This document shows, in pieces, positions 46,448-59,700 of a stretch of 64,000 nt of DNA (position 1 is its first letter; each line of letters starts with the position of its first letter). Origin of the DNA: Phyllostachys edulis (taxonomy: Eukaryota > Streptophyta > Magnoliopsida > Poales > Poaceae); assembly GCA_036346405.1 (NCBI GenBank), contig CM070548.1:86387333-86451332 (forward strand), written 5' to 3'. Under the pieces are notes generated by a model, which was given only the letters and a program-made list of their open reading frames with translations, was not told where the DNA came from and did not search any database. Both the position numbers and the translations under genes were made by a program.

Positions 46448-49400
46448 GAAGTCGACCATTGTCCGAGCCACCCCCACACTTCCTCTGTTCCTTGCTCTGC
46501 TTCCTTCACTCTGTGCTTTCTATCTGTGACTGAAGTGAGGGTCCACCTGTAGGTAGCTATGTAACAATACTACATTGCAAATGAGCAACTAACACTAGGT
46601 AGCTTGCCTGGGTATATTTTTTGGTGTTTCGCTCTTTGCTGCGTGTGGTCGGTTTCTGCACTAGTGTGCCTCATTATCTCGGTGCACGCCCGTCTCTAGT
46701 AGTTCCGTCTTCACGCGACGGAGCTTGCGAGAAAAGCCTGCCGTGTTTCGCCTTCCCAGCTTTCGCCGTCCGGCCACGACTCATCGTTCCTATGGCTGCA
46801 ACTGAGGTTCACCAGATTTATGATCTTACTTGTTTTCGCCTGCTTCCGATTCTTGCTCTCATCCTTTTCCGTTGTTCCTTTCTTTTCTCCTCTGGTTTCT
46901 TCTTCGCACTGATTCCACTGCGCTACCGTTTCTTCCTTTCCTGATTTCCTTGCTCTTGACTTTGTTTCGTTGTTCATGTGGAGAGTACATTTCCGATGGC
47001 CCGTCGACGTATTTATGTGGCGCTGTCGAGGTGAGACACATTTTCCCTTTCTATAAATTTGTTCGGATGTGTTCTCCTGTGTTTATCTACCCCTTGGATT
47101 CTGATTGGTACACTTGCGCTCTGATTTTCTGAATATAAAAAAGACTAGATTCTTCCTGATTGCCTAAAAAATAGATTAGCCTACCATGGACGTGCACGTA
47201 CGCTGCGCTTTTCCTGCCTTGCTGATTCGACTATAGTTTCTCTGCATACAGGTTAAGAAACGTCTGTTACACAAGATATATGGTCTATGGTCTAACGAGG
47301 GTTGCCGTGTGTACATATTCTAGTATGGCTAGCTGGAAGCTGTTCCTCATCTGCCCAACTCCCTAAATAGCTTGTCCCCATCAAAGAAACAACGCTGCAG
47401 ATCACGAACGCTCCAGCTGATGATTCTAGCACACCACAGGAAAGTCTCGCCATTCCCTGCCACACTAAGATTACCGCTTACTGCATTTTAGTTATACCTT
47501 GTCCTCTTCCTATCAATACAGAACTACTACCACATGATTTATTGTATAAACAACTAACTAATCGTGTCTTCGGTTTCATCGTCCTCACTTTTTTGTGGTT
47601 TATATAGATGCCTTCCATGCTCCATATCAGCCGCAACAACTTTCACAACAAGACAACAAGCCCATAACAAAGAACTGAAACAGATTGTGGAAACAGCAAT
47701 GGAACATCCTTGCAGTCCTTTAGCAGCTCAGCCACATAGATTCATCACGACGATAGCATCGATGGAACATTCGACGGTAAGTATGCTGGTCCAAAAAAGC
47801 AGATATCTCTGCCATTTACTGATTCCATGCAACTTGTTTTATCCTAATAGAACTCACTCCCTTACAGCCCAGCGAAAAAAAAACTACCAGCCCAAGATAC
47901 AACCCCACCAGATATTGAAGATATTCATGTACAGAGTAGCTCTAAAAGGTACATTTAGTATTTAAGTTACTGATCTGCACGAATTCTAAGAAAAAAAACC
48001 TACTCTCTGCCATGAAATATATACCCACGAATAACATCGCGTAGCTAACTTCAATATCACTCCTATGCTTGCAGACACAGGTCCTCTACAAATGTTTCAA
48101 AGACTGCCAGAAAACTATTAAGGGATAACGACCGGAAGGCCTTCGGGAAAGCATAAGCCCCCTCGTTTCCTCTCAGATAATATACTATACTGGTAGGCTA
48201 TCATTCAGAGCAGCAGAATAGTATCGCATCGTCCTTGTTAAAATGCCACCAAAGGATCTATCGATTTCAAATGTGCATTAGTTCTAGCATGAAACAAATT
48301 TATAGATTGCATGATAAACCAATTTCAATTGGCTAGGTAACACATTAAAAGAACATATATATAGTTTTTTACACTCCCATACATTGACTGCTATTTCGAT
48401 ATAGCTCCACGTTTTCCTTCTTATCACACTTCAAGACAAATTCATCAAGGTCATTTAGTCCAACTGAACCTATGTACCTTCTTTACGCTTCATGATTATG
48501 AATGCAGTTGTACTGAAACCACAACAAGCCATTCACACGAAGTTTAAATTGTTCGCTTTAATCACTCTCATACTATCATGTCCATTTCCGATTGGAATAC
48601 ATTTTGTGTTTTACCCCGCTATGTCTAGACAACCTGCCGCAGTTTTCCTACAATGCTTTATTTTCCAGACTTTGTTTGAACCGTCAGGTTATTCATCCTT
48701 GTGCACAATACTATGCTATACTTCTCTAGAGCTGCGCCTTGAGCGCAGTGCTATGCTATAATACTCTAGAGCCGCGGGGTTCAATCCATGCCAAACAATT
48801 AGGGCCCAAACTTACAACATAATTAAGGATGGTAGATCCATTATGAAACCGAGTAAAAGACGCAACAAAAAAAACACTTGAGCTACATTTACAAATCTAT
48901 GATTGCAGACTAAAAAATAAACAAACTTCCAACATCTAAAAACATACTCAAGACTGATCTACAACTAAACTCTATATTGCTAACTCTGTTGTTCTACAAC
49001 TTTACTATTGTTGTTGATTATTTTACGTCCTTATTATGCAGGCCACACTAAATATCTGCTCTAACCTCATTGCTACTTTCGTGTATAGCTTTTGCTTACA
49101 TGTTGTGCTTGACCGTGACAAAAGGCTACCTATTACCACATCTTTTTGAGGCATGCATGCTAGGCACTCATCGCCTCCTCAGACTGTTATGACAGTCTTT
49201 ACATAACGCAAAGCACACAACACTCTGATGTATGTCTTGCTGATATGTACAAACGTACCAGTGATGTCCATGTAATAACTCTGTCTACGTAGGTCCGCTT
49301 TTATTCCTCATCATCACGTATATGTCAGAAACTACCTAATCGTCGAAACATAAACACTTTTTGTCTAACAGCTACACAGCTACGTATGTACACACTAAAC

Positions 49401-50264
49401 CATGTTTTGCTAATGTTCTCTATTGCCTATAGACTACTACCATATGAAATAAAACTAACAGCGCTATACCCCAACTAAGCATTTTCATCAAAACTTGATC
49501 CTTGTAGGGCAAACAGATTTGTTCCGCACGTTTAAGAAACAAAAAAAAAACTAAGATCAATGAAGAGGCGCGCACTATCATCCAGTTTAATTTATGTTTC
49601 TAGGCGAAAAACGAAAAAGGGGATCTGGGCTGAATGATGTTTTCTCGCTCTTTTTGCTCGAGAACTTGGCAGGGAGTGAGAGGAGAAACGGCGAGGAAAC
49701 TGTCAAGACAGCACGAGGGCGCGAGGGAGGCAGTACCGATGTCGACGCACGCGGCTGGACTGCATTCTCTGCGCTCTTTTCGCCTAACCGGGCTCGCTCA
49801 CCGAGCGCCTCGTCGTCTCGCGGTGTCTTGTCTCGACGTCGCTGGTTTACTGTACTTAGGAAGCGTAACCGAAGGGGGGAGGCGGACAGTTTACGGTGGA
49901 TCCAGGCACAGGCTGCGAGAACGCAACGTATCTGATAAGGTTGCTGCTCGTTGCTGCCGCTGCTTAATTGGTTGTTGACCCGACTGGGGAGTCTTCTTGA
50001 CCAGGGAGTCTTCTTGAGCCGTGTGGACCGTGTTTGATGCCGGACTGCCGATGACAGAAGATTTCCGCTCGAGATGAACGGAGTAAAAGATTGAAGACAG
50101 ACACATTTGCAGGCCGTTACATTTCAGAAACTGTAGATTTGAATGGACCAACGAAGTGGAGGTACACGGGTAGATTTTCTTTGTGCAGATAATCACCTGA
50201 TCTGAACATGTGTGATCTGATTTATGTAGAGTTGTGCAATTCAGTTCAGAATGCCTGAGACTAA
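46448..50264. other. Intergenic, no gene recognised
   Basis: Mostly AT-rich. The section 46450-47000 is CT-rich with short open frames. The section 49590-49960 is GC-richer with two overlapping forward frames of about 114 codons that match nothing I know. The GC-rich edges with an AT-rich centre would suit an unrecognised transposon spanning about 44.7-50.0 kb, but no ends could be paired. Confidence 0.45.
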
Positions 50265-50802
50265 GGCCTAGTTTGGTTGGTGACCTAGATTCTATGTCTA
50301 GAAAAAATAGTGTCTGGAGGTAGTCTAAAAAGTAGATAATTTTGTCTGATCAGACAAGTCTAGAGATGTGATGTTTGATTGGTGATCTGAGCCTAAAGAA
50401 AGTGAAAAAAAAAAATATACGCTTTGCGAATGAGAAAACATAAAACAATAAAATACGCTTCTCTCTTCCTTCCTCCTCATCCATGTTCTTCCGGCAGCAG
50501 AGCGAGGACACGGCGAGGCCAAGTGAGGAGGCGGAGCGAGGAGACGGCGGCGGCGGCGGCGAGATGCGAGCGAGGAGGCAGCGCTCGGTGGACAGGCTGA
50601 GGCGCTAGGTGCTGCACACGGAGGCGTCAACGACGACAGGAAGACGAAGGCGCACATGGGCTGCTCGCCTACTCCCAGGCGTTTGATTTAGACGCCTGTT
50701 CCTGGATTCCATGCCTGAACAACAACCAAACGGTATCTCGGTGGGATCCTAGCAGCGTTTTGGTCAGACGAGCGGACGTCAGGACGCTAACCGAACATGC
50801 CT
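50265..50802. mobile_element. MITE with PIF/Harbinger (Tourist)-like ends
   Basis: The left end GGCCTAGTTTGGTTGGTGAC pairs with the right end, whose reverse complement reads AGGCATGTTCGGTTAGCGTC. It is flanked by TAA (50262-50264 and 50803-50805). The interior has a CGG microsatellite (about 50545-50560) and no coding evidence. Confidence 0.65.
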
Positions 50803-50805
50803 TAA

Positions 50806-53344
50806 GCAGGTGGGGCGTGTGAAAACTTTGCCTGAGACTGGCTAAAAAATCCTTATGTGTGTTTTTTTAGACGAATCCTTTTGTGAACTGTGATTTTGGT
50901 CTATGATGTACAGAGGGCCATTACTAATCAAGCCCAACATTTAATTCCTGCGGAAACAAAAGCAGGCCTAACAAGGACGACGCCCGACCGCAAGCAGATC
51001 TTAAGCATGTGCAATAGGTGGGCCGTTGCCTATGTGGGCTCGGCCTTTCATTCCGCTCGATAAGCTTGTACTCAACCGTGCGCATACCACATGTATACAC
51101 ACCCTCGCCTTCTTATCACACGTTTAGACAAATAAAGGATAGGAATAAATCTACAACCTCACAAATTACTATTAAAACACACTCGTATATGCATAATAGG
51201 TGTAAATAGGGGAAAAACACACTTACAAACATATTACAATTATAGTTATTCCTTCTAAATCTTAAAAAACAACACACGGCAATTATAAGGAAAGAAAAAA
51301 CAAAGTATAACAATAAATTACATTCTTTTTTTTTTCTGTATATAACAATAAAGTACATTCTTTTTTTTTCTGTCTTTTGCTGCATTTCGACTGAATTTGC
51401 ATAATCTAGCTGCAACTTGCAAGTGCTGGTCATATAGCAGTACACAACTTGAGGGTCAACGAGCTAGGTGGCTCTTCTGCCTAGATAAATATACTTTCAT
51501 TGGCCAGATGCTGCGCTTTGGGTTGACAAACGCATTGGATTCTTTGGAAAATATCATCGGTGAGGTCATACATTAGGTGTAAGGTTATTTTGGATGCATT
51601 TCCGCTCCATTTGCTATCCAAAGAACTTTCTCCAGAAGCAATTCCTTTCTTCCCTCAGAATCAGCCGAAAGGACATGTCCATGGCATGGAATACAACGCA
51701 TAAAATCATCGCAGGATCAGATATGGAACGGCTACGGCAGATTCTCAGTAACCCCGTGTAGAATCGGGTCAGATTTGAAGTTACCATCCCACTAGACGAA
51801 ACCGACTGGAACGTGCAGTACAGTAACAATGATCGATTCGCAGTACCACCCGTGAAGAATCGGATCACATTTGGATTTTGGAGTAGTACTAGCAGGTAAC
51901 CACGACCACGACCTATTCCCAAGCTATCCTGTGATCGAAAAGATCGGTCGCCTTTCCTTGCAGGCGCCGCTGCTCTCGTGCATCGATCGATCCAACGGGC
52001 AATGTGGTTGCGTCGCGCATGATGCCACCAGACGGGTTAATAATTTGGGCACGGCATGAGCGTGATCACGTAGCCATTACACAACTCACAAGCAACTCGT
52101 GTTGGTTCATCGCCTCATCGGTGGTGCCGTGGTGGTGCTCCAGCGACATCACTACGAGGGTTTGTGCCACCGAATGATATAATTGAATACTACTACAGGA
52201 CAGTCTTTATGAAGCGTACTCACCGGGATGGAGTGGTACTGGGTACGAGTGTCTAGTGCTTTGGACGGACTAATTTATTATTCACTGGATTAGGAGGCTC
52301 TATGCACGAATTTATGTGTATTCTCTACGGCCTGTACGCCAGCAGCTTGTCATCGTTTTCCCTCAATTGCCGATAAAGCTTAGCAGTAAAATTTACAGAT
52401 ACGTCAAGATCGCCAAGGTAACAACGACATCTTTTCCGAAGTAGAGGAGACAGCGGTATCTTGTACAGCCGTTGCGACGAGTTAAGTAACCGCTCCCGCC
52501 ACAGCGCCCACTGCCACCTCAGCCCCACTTTCCAGCGGGAAGTCAAGAACCGAGTGGTGGGACCCACTGCTCCCGGTTACCACGGGGCCGCGCCGTGCAC
52601 CGCAGTTTGCAAACCGCTCGCTCGCGGCGCGCGTGCCTGCGCCACGCCGCCCGCGCGGCCGTTCCTTCTTCATCCTCCCACCGCCCCCACGCCGTGCCCG
52701 ACCGCGCCCGCGATAACTTGCCCGCGCTGCTCGCTCCGCCTGTACGCTGCCGCCGTAACACCGCAACCACCACGCCTCTCTGGCGCGGGCGCGCCCGTTG
52801 CTGCCTTCCACGCCGAACCCACCAAAAGCATTAACCAGCCCGCGCGCGCAGTAGCCTCCGGTACAGAAATCTCGACGTTTTGCGCGGGATTGGAGCAATG
52901 CAGGCTTCGCGTCGCATCAGATGGACGTCAGGAATAGCACGGTGGTTGCGATCACTTCTTAGTACCGGCAGTCTAGTACTATTATTATCTACTCCGATGT
53001 CGCCATATCGGGTTGCAAAGACGTAAGACAGACACAGGGAGCAAATTAGGAGCAGCAAACTTGGGAGCCTCCTATAGTAGTATCAGCCTATCAGGACGGG
53101 AGCCAAAAAATGAGAAGGAACGTGCTGCGTATTAACAATGAACTTATCAATTGAATTCTCCTAAACCCCAAATATATATAAATAAAGGAGATTGAGGAAG
53201 AAATCCTCAGCAGCAAAAAAAAAGGAGTTGAAAATATGAACAAAAAATGGAAAAATTCTAGTTTCCTATTTTTCATTTTTTGGGATGGGAAATGATGCCT
53301 CTGCATCAAGCACTCACGAGATGGACCACCGAGACTAGGCCAGC
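50806..53344. other. Intergenic, downstream of the E3 ligase gene
   Basis: AT-rich to about 52400. The stretch 52480-52860 is a CpG-rich island with open frames on both strands but no recognised domain. The region near 53344 is the probable 3' untranslated region of the E3 ligase gene. No gene called. Confidence 0.5.
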
Positions 53345-54655
53345 TTAACAGAGGATGGCCTCCACGCTCCCGGTACGGACGCAATGGCAGACCAGGCACG
53401 CCATGGCCACATCCACGTCGCCGGCGGTGAAGCAGTCGCCGCAGAGGCTGAGGTGCCTGCAGGGGAGGAGCACCACCGTGGCCGGCCTGAGGTGGCAGGT
53501 GAGGCACGCGCGGTCTGACCCGGTGCGGCGAGGGTCCACGTACGCCGACGATGAGGATTCAGCCGGGCCAGCGTCGCCGCCGGCGAGCTCTTCGCCGGAT
53601 GCCCGCACCGCGGCTGCGGCTTGCTGGAGCTGCGCGTGCAGGGCCACTGCGGCGGCCTGCTCCGAGAGGGCCTTCGCCTGCCACGCCGCCGCCTCGCTGC
53701 GGAGGCGCGCGAGCCGCTCCTCCAGCTCGGCGCCGCGCCGCGCCTCGCGCTCCGCCTCCACCGCCTTCTCCCGGAGCCAGCGCGCCGCGGACTTGTCTGC
53801 CGCGACCAGCAGCGCCCGGTTGTGGCACCGCAGCCGATCGGCTACCGCCCGCCTGAGCTGCTCGCCCTGACCAAGAACGTACGGTGCACATGAGGCCTAG
53901 AAACAAACGGACGACAAAAGCTGAGGGATTGTGGGCACCAAAGTTAATTAATTTACCTGGTCGCGGGTGAATCGGTCGAGCTCCTCATCTTGCTGCTTCA
54001 TCTGTCCGGCGAGCTCGTCGGAGAAGGAGGCGAACGGCGAGGGCAACGTCGAGTAGCACAAGGCATTCATCTGTTTGCTCTCCTGTCGCTGCTGCTGCTG
54101 CTGATCGAATGCCAGGCGGAGTCCAGTGGACACGAGTGTCGTCGGGGCAGGGGACGGGGACGACGCGAACCTGTTGTGGAGCTGCGCCATGTTGACAAAC
54201 GACGAGGACTGCTGCGGCTGGAGCGTGAACAGGTTGATGTACTCCTCCTTGGCCGGCGGCGGCGCCATGGCCTCCCTCACGCGCTTCCTCCGATTCCCAC
54301 TAGCTGCAAGAAACCAAAACCACACACGCCCATGTCACAATTCCAAGAACCGTACGGCGGCCACGGCACGACCTGAGTTCTGAGGTTATCAGGCACCCAC
54401 CTCCACCGCTGGCAAAATAGACCGCCGATGAGACCCCGTCGAGCTGCGGCGGCCTGGGCAGGTCCATCTCCTTCCTCTCCGGCTCACCTCTGTAAACCAG
54501 ACGAACCCATGAGATACCAAACCAAACCAAAACAGAAGGGCAGGCGACTCCAGGCACGCATCCTAGAGAAGATGAAGCGAGAGATTGGACGTGAGGAGGG
54601 AGGCGCACCTATCGTGGAAGAGGAAATTGGAAGGGTACTGGGCCTGTACTGCCAT
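53345..54655 (-). CDS. BOI-related RING E3 ubiquitin ligase
   Basis: Four exons on the minus strand: 54655-54609, 54489-54401, 54303-53957 and 53866-53345. All introns are GT-AG and the reading frame is continuous (334 aa). The start MAVQAQYPSNFLFHDR is the first ATG after a TATA box at 54756-54762. In order: a region with ASGNRRKRVREAM; a Gln-rich stretch (QQQQQRQESKQ); an alpha-helical, coiled-coil-like part (about residues 165-260: LDRFTRDQ, GEQLRRAVADRLR, EAEREARRGAELEERLARLR); and a C-terminal RING finger. The RING reads ACLTCHLRPATVVLLPCRHL, SLCGDC, then CLVCHCVRTGSVEAIL, in the C3HC4 form of BOTRYTIS SUSCEPTIBLE1 INTERACTOR (BOI/SBP1) proteins. That family ubiquitinates regulators of stress, cell death and gibberellin responses (established knowledge). 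Specific targets cannot be inferred. Confidence 0.93.
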
Positions 54656-54755
54656 TGTTAAGAGGGGCGGGGCGGGGCGAGGCGAGGCGAAGAAACGGAC
54701 GGTTGGTGGGTTCGCGAAGCGGGAGGTGACGGAGAAGAAAACTTCCACTCGTGGT

Positions 54756-54762
54756 TTTAATA
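54756..54762 (-). promoter_or_regulatory. TATA box of the BOI-type E3 gene
   Basis: TATTAAA on the minus strand, about 100 bp upstream of the ATG and followed by a GC-rich leader. Confidence 0.6.
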
Positions 54763-55620
54763 GGGGCCGAGCCGAGTCCAATTCCGCGCACCCACTTCGC
54801 ACGCTCTCTTTTAAAACCTCTCACGGGGAACGGAACGGGACGGGCTCGATCGCGAAAACGGAAAAGAGGGAGCCTAAAATTACTCGAGGTAAAAGAATAG
54901 GGGATACGAACGGCTGGTTAAAATTAGAATCATATAGGATTGAGGATTAGCGTTTGTTCCCGAATTATTTGCGTTAACGCAGGAGATTAAAATGGGGGTG
55001 GTTTTGAATTTTGATTTGGAGCTCCGCCGAGTTCTGCTACGCAATAATGATGGCGGAGACGTTTGGAAAAGTGAGGGGGTTGAAGGAATGCAAGAAGAGA
55101 AGAAACATTCTTTTGTAGCTTAATCTTTCAAAATTAGGATTATATCGTACTATCAGTTTTATTTTGAAAGATCACAAAACACAGGAGATTAAACCTTAAA
55201 ATTATAGTCGAAAATAAAAAATAATAAAACAAACATGTAGTAGTCAATAGGAATTGAATTCAAACGGTTAGCTGGAAAATCCGAGATGATGCGTGACTAT
55301 CCAAAAGTTGGAAGTATACCCTATCACAATACAAGGGCCTGTTTGGATTCGACAGCATTTACAGACCATAGAATTTGGAAGCCACAATATTTGATGCATT
55401 ACTCGTAATATACCATAGTATATGGACATTACAGTTATTTGTAGTTTTGAGAAAAAAATCATGGTGTCCGGTAGTCGCAGTATTGAGTACAATATTTTCT
55501 TTAGAAAGTGTTGCAATGCTAAAACCATGATGGTTATTATTAGTAACTCATTTAATTACCAGATATTAGCTTAAATGCGACATTTTGGCAAATTTATATT
55601 TTGACAAGGATGATAAAAAG
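54763..55620. other. Intergenic, upstream of the E3 ligase gene
   Basis: Promoter-proximal DNA, then AT-rich sequence. No gene or transposon end was recognised, although AAGGGCCTGTTTGGATTCGA near 55330 looks like an isolated MITE end. Confidence 0.5.
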
Positions 55621-56289
55621 AATAAGTCCATATTACACCCCTGAACTTTGGCAAGAGTCTAAAAAACCCCCTAAACTCTAATATCGTTTGGTTTACACCC
55701 TCGAACTATTGTTACCAGGTCACCCAACCCCCCGAGCCAAAACCACTCGGTTTATCGCCTACGTGGCATCACTAATTAACTCAGGCCCACTGGTCAGATA
55801 CAAATGCAGATAGAGAGAGAGTATAAGAGGGGTGCCCGGCTCCTTCATTTCCTCTCCCCCATTCCTCTTCTCTCTCTCCATTTCTCCATGGTTCCTCTTA
55901 GGGCTTGCTTCCTTCCTCTCCCTGGCACTTGCTCTAGGCGAATGGTGCCCAGGGTGCCTCCTCCCGACTCGGTCCATGGCACCACCTGCCTGCCGCCTCC
56001 ACCTCCGCCTCCTGATGCTCGCCTCTGCCCTGCCATGATGCGCCAGCTCCTTCTGGCTAGTGTGGCCTCTGGCCGCTGCGGGCCGGCGGCCGCCTCGCTT
56101 CGGCCCTCGGTCCGTGCCTCCTCGCCTCCCGGCTCACAGACTCGTCGCCTCCCCCGTGGGCCCGCCCTTAGTTGCGGCGATGGCGAGATGTCACTTCTTC
56201 CTCCCAAGATTTATTTCCCTTACCACTACCGCAACCGATAGATCGTGCTCGCTGAAGGCGAAGTGCCCTCGGGCACTTGCTGCAAGCGC

Positions 56290-56600
56290 TTGAGTAGATA
56301 TCAGATTCGGCGGCGACGCGATTCGTCGGCGTCGACGAGGATGTGCACCACGCCGACCTCCACAGCCTTGGCGCGGCTGCTCCGCGACTGCTTCACGACA
56401 TCCAGCAGCACGTCGACCGTGCACGAGCTGAGGCGTGTTGAGGCCTCGTCGTATATGAGCTCGAGGAGGGACTTGAGCATGTCGTCGACGCCAACGCCGG
56501 CATTGGAGATCTTAGTGAGGATGTTCATGGCGTGTAGCCTCGCCTCAGCGTTGCCGTGCTGGAGCAATGCCATTACTGGCTTCATCAACGGTCAGAGAAG
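56290..56600 (-). pseudogene. Captured U-box/ARM-repeat E3 ligase (PUB) fragment
   Basis: The minus-strand frame reads MKPVMALLQHGNAEARLHAM, NILTKISNAG, DDMLKSLLELIYDEASTRLS, VDVLLDVVKQSRSSRAKAVE, VGVVHILVD. This resembles the armadillo-repeat part of plant U-box E3 ligases of the CMPG1/PUB20-24 type. The U-box itself and both ends are missing. The fragment lies between the inverted ends of the Pack-MULE-like element and is cut off at both sides, so it is a captured exon piece rather than a gene. The family call is from memory of the ARM motif. Confidence 0.62.
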
Positions 56601-56787
56601 GAGCCTTTAAGTGAGAGAGAGATAAGAAAGCTGACGAGGCATTACTGTGCCAACGTGGATGCCACGTAGGCGATAAACTAGGTGGTTTTGGCTCGGGGGG
56701 TTGGGTGACCTGGTAATGACAGTTCGAGGATGTAAACCAAACAGTATTAGAGTTCAGGGTTTTTTTTTGGACTCTCGCCAAAGTTCA

Positions 56788-59700
56788 TGTAACAGTCCAT
56801 TTTTTGGATTGTAAATAGTGTTTCTCTGTTTGTCTTTCTTAGTTCAAAAGCTTATTTCAATTAGTGTGTAATTGCAAAACTCTCTCCTTCTACCTCATTT
56901 CAAATTTTCAGATTCGAATTTCCAATTTGAATCTCTTTTCAAATTTTCTTCTCCCTTCTCTTTTGGGCTTAGCCCAACTCCTCCCATTGGGCCACCCGGC
57001 CCATTTCCTTAGCCCAACTCCTCCCATTGGGCCACCCGGCCCATTTCCCTTCCCTCTCGACCTCCTTGGCCCAGCTTCCCCCCCTTTCCCCTTTTCTCTG
57101 GCCAAGCCAGCCCCGGCTCGCCCACACCACTCCAGAGCGTGCCCTAGCGCCCGGTCCGCGCCCTGCGCCCACGCTGCGCTTGCGCACACGTGCCTGCGCC
57201 CCCCTGGCTCTCTATTGTCCCCATGCGCCCACCTGCTCCCCCTGCCACCATTGACTCGCGTGTGTGCCCTCGCTACCACTCTGCCGCGTCCTCGTCACTG
57301 CGCCTGCAGCGCCACGCCCTTGGCTCACCTTCCTCTACCCCGTCACATCGCCAGCCCATGCTCGCGTCAGCGCCCGCACACTGCGTTGCGCACGCGCACC
57401 CGTGTCAGCGTGCCATGCCCACCTGCCTCCGCCCCATCTCGTCGCCAGTGACGCCCATGCCGTCCTTGGGACTGTGCACCGTCCAACTCGCCAACGGCTC
57501 TCTTCACCCTCATCTTCGGCTACAAAGAGCCCCCAGCTCCCTTGTCATCCCCCACTTCATCCCTCCTCCTTGGTAAGTCCATCGAAGACAGCGCCTAAGG
57601 AAATCACCATTCCCACACTTCGTCTCTGGTCAACTTCACCGCTCCAGTGCCGTCTGAGCTTCGAAGCACCGTGGTCCAAATTGCTTGAGCTTGAAGCATC
57701 AGAGGATCACCCCAAGGACGTTCCAAGCATCCCCGGCTTCCTTCTCCCTCTCCATCGAGCTCTTCGCACCGACCTCGTCGCCACCGCTTCGAACTCTGTC
57801 GGCAAGCCACCTTGTGCCTCCCCGTTCCCCACCGACACTTCGGGTGAGTTCCTTGTCACCCTTAGATGCCCCCATGGATTGGAATTGAGCTCCCTCGCTC
57901 TGCGCCACCGTAGCACCATGGGCGGTCTCCTCCCCGCCGCTGGAGCTCGTCGCCGGCCGCTCTAGACACCAAATCCGGCCGTGCCCTTTTGCCTGTAGGT
58001 TCGCGCGGTGCTAAGGACCCTGTTTTTTGCATCGCCAACCGCCACCATTAGCTCCCTCGCTGACAACAAGGAGCCCTAGCTCCTCCTCTGCTTGATCGGG
58101 ACGCCGGACCAGCACTGTGCGCATTTACTCCCCTCGAATCATTGTCGCTAAGTGTCATTTAAACCAAGTTAATGAAGTTTTATTACCGCTCTGAATCACT
58201 ACTGCACGGTCCCACAAAAATAGTAATGATCGGTATTTAAAACCAGGTTTGCCTTCGGTGGCTGACAAGCGGGCCCCATGCACAGTGCAGCCCCCATGAG
58301 CCATAGACCCATGAACAGGTGCACAGTGTATGTTGACCTATCGGTCCATGCACTATACACGTGAACCGTGCCACTGTTCATTGGGACCCACGTGTTAGAG
58401 AGAGAGTCTCTCTCTCTCTCATCTTTTATTTCTTTTTGATTTAATTCAAATCCAAACTTCGGAGGCTCCGTTCTCCTCCGTTATAACTCCAAAAATTATA
58501 AAATTTATTTCTAAATTTGTCTAAATTCAAGATCTTGCTAATGGCAGTGGTCTTGTTTCATTTGGAGTTCATTTATTATTTTTTTAGTATTTATTTTTTC
58601 TCTTTTGCTTGTTTGATTTTTTTCCGGTACGTTTGTCCGAATAGAGTTCGAAGAAGCGGGAGATCCCTATTTCGATCAAGCACAAAACTTCTAAGACTCT
58701 CTTGCTTTTAATCCAGGCGAGTCAGTACTTTAATCATTTCGAGCCTACATTTTATGCAAACTATATTCCTTTAAATTACCCAAATTTGCATGCTTTAATT
58801 CTTTAAGCAAATATATGTTAAATCTTAAGGTAGTTAAGTACCTATTTGATAATTAATTAATTATTGTACCATCCTTTGATAATTGAATCCATTATTTCAT
58901 GTCACCCTAGTAACTATGTGGCAATTACTAGTTATAGGTTGTACTTAAGCGACATGCTAGTCTTGCTTAAGCACAGGGGCATTAAATGCCCTAACCATCA
59001 TCTTTTAAATCATGAAATGGTTTTGGGCAGTCATTGGAGGTACATGACTGAAGTATTTGAGAAAATCAAGTTTTACTCCTCAAACCCCTATTAAACTGCT
59101 ATTACCACATCTGGACGGATGGTATGATGGTGGGTGCTGACGTAGCACGGGAATGTGTGGAATGTGGTATGAACCGCCCAAATGACTTAAGGACTTAATC
59201 TTGGCATGACCTCCCATTGTAAAAAAAGTACAACCACAAGTCTGTAAAATACAACTTGGCTTAGTAGATTTATTAAACTCTGAATGTCATCTCGTTGGAG
59301 GGGTAATAAGGTAGTGCGAGCACTGGGTACGTTCTGACTTGAATGAGACACCGAGCACTGCGCTAGTCATTGTGGTGTAGACTAGCTGCACTAGTCGTTG
59401 TGGTGAACATCTCACACAACTTATGGGGTCCACCACGTGTGGAAGTAGCCTATATGGGTGAGATGACGGAAGGGGCTAGATCATTTGAAAAATTACTGTG
59501 ATGGTCTCTCAACAACATGTCTAAGGAATCATGTGGAGCATCGAGTTGATTATCTCTTGTGAGTACAGTGTACAACTTCTGCATTGTATAAACTGTTTAA
59601 ACAACTGTGCCTACGGTCAAAGGCGGACATGGGTAGAGTTAATTCTATTGCAAAAACCTTTGTTGATGGGATAAAAGCTTATCAGGCTGATGTAACCCTG

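Noticed and set aside
53355..54376. Long forward frames across the E3 ligase locus
   Set aside because: Antisense shadows of the four-exon RING gene, whose minus-strand frame is continuous across splice sites.
56864..57965. Forward frames of 195 and 233 codons
   Set aside because: Inside the solo LTR at 56788-60477; proline/arginine-rich translation without domains.
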